Part shown: positions 62,376 through 64,000 of the stretch, in pieces
Numbering within the stretch: the first letter of the stretch is position 1
Layout of the letters: every line of letters begins with the position of its first letter
Assembly: GCF_022836935.1 (NCBI RefSeq)
Contig: NZ_CP083239.1
Location: 3,858,001 to 3,922,000 of the forward strand
Source of the DNA: Ancylobacter polymorphus
GTDB lineage: Bacteria > Pseudomonadota > Alphaproteobacteria > Rhizobiales > Xanthobacteraceae
Direction of reading: 5' to 3'
Length of the DNA stretch: 64,000 bases
The notes under the pieces: generated by a model
What the model was told of the DNA's origin: nothing
The model's input: the letters and a program-made list of their open reading frames with translations, nothing else
The model's database searches: none
Translations under genes and position numbers: made by a program

Positions 62376-64000
62376 ATGATCATTCTCGACGATATCTCGC
62401 TCCGCATCGCCGGTCGGCTTCTGATCGACCACGCCTCGGTGGCGCTGCCGGAAGGCGCGCGGATCGGCCTCGTCGGCCGCAACGGCACCGGCAAAACCAC
62501 GCTTTTTCGCGCCATTACAGGCGAATTGGAGCTGGAAAGCGGAGATATCCGCATCCCCGCCGCTGCGCGCATCGGCCAGGTGGCGCAGGAGGCGCCAGCC
62601 GGACCGGAGAAGCTGATCGACGTGGTGCTGGCGGCGGACACGGAACGCGCCAAGCTTTTGAAGGAACGCGAGAAAGCCACCGATCCCGCGCGCATCGCCG
62701 AGATCGAGCTGCGTCTGGTCGACATCGACGCGCACGCTGCGCCCGCACGCGCTGCCCGCATTCTCGCCGGCCTCGGCTTCGATGATGCCGCCCAGCAGCG
62801 CGCCTGTTCGGAGTTTTCCGGCGGCTGGCGCATGCGCGTGGCGCTGGCTGCCCTGCTCTTTGCCGAGCCGGACCTGCTGCTGCTGGACGAACCGACCAAC
62901 TATCTCGACCTTGAAGGCACGCTGTGGCTGCAGGACTTCCTGTCCCGCTACCCCCGCACCGTGCTCATCGTCAGCCATGACCGCGAACTGCTCAACCAGT
63001 CGGTTGGCTTCATCCTGCATCTCGACCAGGGCAAGCTAACCCTTTGGCGCGGCGGGTATGATTCCTTCGAGCGCCAGCGCGCCGAGAAGCAGGTGGTCGA
63101 CCAGAAGGCGCGGGCGAAGCAGGAAGCCAAGCGCAAGCATATGGAAGCCTTTGTCGAGCGCTTCCGCGCCAAGGCGACCAAGGCGAAGCAGGCGCAATCG
63201 CGGCTGAAGGCGCTGGCCCGCATGGCGCCGATCGCGGAAGCCGCGAGCGAACAGGCGGCGGCGATCTCCATCCGCCATCCCGAGCGCATTCCCTCGCCGC
63301 CGATCCTGACCCTGGACGGCGTTTCGGCCGGCTATACGCCCGGCAAGCCGGTGCTGCGCAACCTCACGCTGCGCATCGACCATGACGACCGCATCGCCCT
63401 GCTCGGGCCGAACGGAAACGGCAAGTCCACGTTTGCCAAGCTGATTTCCGGCCGGCTTGCCCCTCTGGGCGGCAGCATCGTGCGTGCGGCCGGGCTCGAC
63501 ATCGCCTATCTCGCCCAGCACCAACTCGACGAGTTGGTCGCCAATGAGACCGTTTACGACCATGTGCGCCGGCTGATGCCGGAGGCACCGGAAGCCAAGG
63601 TGCGCTCGCGCGCGGCGGAAATGGGCTTTTCCGGCGCGACGGCCAATACGATCATCGCGGCGCTGTCGGGCGGCGAGAAGGCGCGGCTGCTGCTCGGCCT
63701 CGCCGCTTTTCATGGTCCGCATCTGTTGATTTTGGACGAACCGACCAACCATCTCGACATCGCGGCGCGGCAGGCGCTGATTGAGGCGATCAACGATTTT
63801 CCCGGCGCCGTCATCCTCATCAGTCACGACCGCACCCTCCTCGACGCCTCCGCCGAGCGTTTGTGGCTGGTGGCGGAGGGGACGGTGCGCCCCTATGACG
63901 GGGATCTCGACGAATATCAGCGCCTCGTCGTCGGTCGCACCGCCTCTGCGTCGCGCAAGGAGGCGTCAGGCACCCGCGCCGATGAACGGCGGCAGGCGGC
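62376..64000 (+). CDS. ABC-F family ATPase (truncated by window end)
   Basis: A duplicated ATPase without membrane domains, of which 541 codons are present. Domain 1 has Walker A GRNGTGKTT, signature FSGGWRMRVALA and Walker B LLLLDEPTNYLD. An ABC-F linker follows with coiled coil (EKQVVDQKARAKQEAKRKH). Domain 2 has GPNGNGKST, LSGGEKARLLLG and LLILDEPTNHLD. This is the EttA/Uup/YheS ribosome-associated group; length and linker fit the YheS/Uup side. The start is an ATG at 62376, and the stop lies beyond the window. Confidence 0.92.
   Translation, partial: MIILDDISLRIAGRLLIDHASVALPEGARIGLVGRNGTGKTTLFRAITGELELESGDIRIPAAARIGQVAQEAPAGPEKLIDVVLAADTERAKLLKEREKATDPARIAEIELRLVDIDAHAAPARAARILAGLGFDDAAQQRACSEFSGGWRMRVALAALLFAEPDLLLLDEPTNYLDLEGTLWLQDFLSRYPRTVLIVSHDRELLNQSVGFILHLDQGKLTLWRGGYDSFERQRAEKQVVDQKARAKQEAKRKHMEAFVERFRAKATKAKQAQSRLKALARMAPIAEAASEQAAAISIRHPERIPSPPILTLDGVSAGYTPGKPVLRNLTLRIDHDDRIALLGPNGNGKSTFAKLISGRLAPLGGSIVRAAGLDIAYLAQHQLDELVANETVYDHVRRLMPEAPEAKVRSRAAEMGFSGATANTIIAALSGGEKARLLLGLAAFHGPHLLILDEPTNHLDIAARQALIEAINDFPGAVILISHDRTLLDASAERLWLVAEGTVRPYDGDLDEYQRLVVGRTASASRKEASGTRADERRQA

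Noticed and set aside
1-64000. Insertion sequences, prophage, CRISPR, tRNA or rRNA genes
   Set aside because: No transposase, integrase, phage structural gene, spaced repeat array or cloverleaf sequence was seen in any frame or spacer.

Overview
The window is about 64 kb of GC-rich DNA with densely packed genes on both strands, ATGA/TGATG stop-start overlaps and few spacers. Gene content (DUF992 protein, HdaA-type DnaA regulator, GntR/FCD and LacI regulators, many periplasmic-binding-protein ABC systems, a GGAAC-N17-CGTT promoter of the EcfG type) points to an alphaproteobacterium of the Hyphomicrobiales (Rhizobiales). Xanthobacteraceae-like genera such as Ancylobacter or Starkeya are a guess from style only. 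I found no rRNA, tRNA, CRISPR array, prophage or recognisable insertion sequence.

Region 1 (1-13.7 kb) is a nitrogen/carbon catabolic island. A branched-chain-type binding protein is divergent from puuE (allantoinase), an allantoate/carbamoyl amidohydrolase and an M20 deacylase. Next come a DJ-1/PfpI protein, a ribose-type ABC transporter and its GntR/FCD regulator, divergent from an iron alcohol dehydrogenase, a succinate-semialdehyde-type aldehyde dehydrogenase and a formamidase-like hydrolase. The same operator-like sequence (ATACGATAT, 2 nt, TAT) occurs in both divergent promoter regions, so one GntR protein probably controls the whole island.

Region 2 (13.7-35.9 kb) is mostly core: twin cold-shock genes, a PhzF protein, a glycine-zipper protein, maeB, a large anchored unknown, aspS, a DUF992 protein, rnd, an ATP-grasp enzyme, the ppx-ppk-hdaA-AI-2E exporter run, a methyltransferase, a BenE-type symporter and purM-purN. 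Complex palindromic repeats lie beside aspS and between purM and purN.

Region 3 (35.9-45.8 kb) is a sugar/polyol module. A six-gene operon (permease, binding protein, ATPase, permease, dhaK, dhaL) is divergent from a LacI regulator, an Asp/Glu-racemase-like protein and an aldo/keto reductase. Three TTTAxTAAA-type operators lie in the divergent region. The kinase keeps its catalytic residues but has changed active-site neighbours, which suggests a ketose other than dihydroxyacetone.

Region 4 (45.8-53.8 kb) is a surface-glycan cluster of five glycosyltransferase genes, one a fusion of two GT4 domains, with a 490-bp AT-richer divergent spacer. Region 5 (53.8-64 kb) holds a transglutaminase-like protein; an unrecognised lower-GC gene flanked by matched direct and inverted repeats; a molybdopterin oxidoreductase whose start codon abuts a strong terminator; two TerC paralogs, one with a structured leader that can hide its own ribosome-binding site; ndk; two small exported C-X20-C paralogs; a DinB-family protein; and an ABC-F ATPase cut by the window end.
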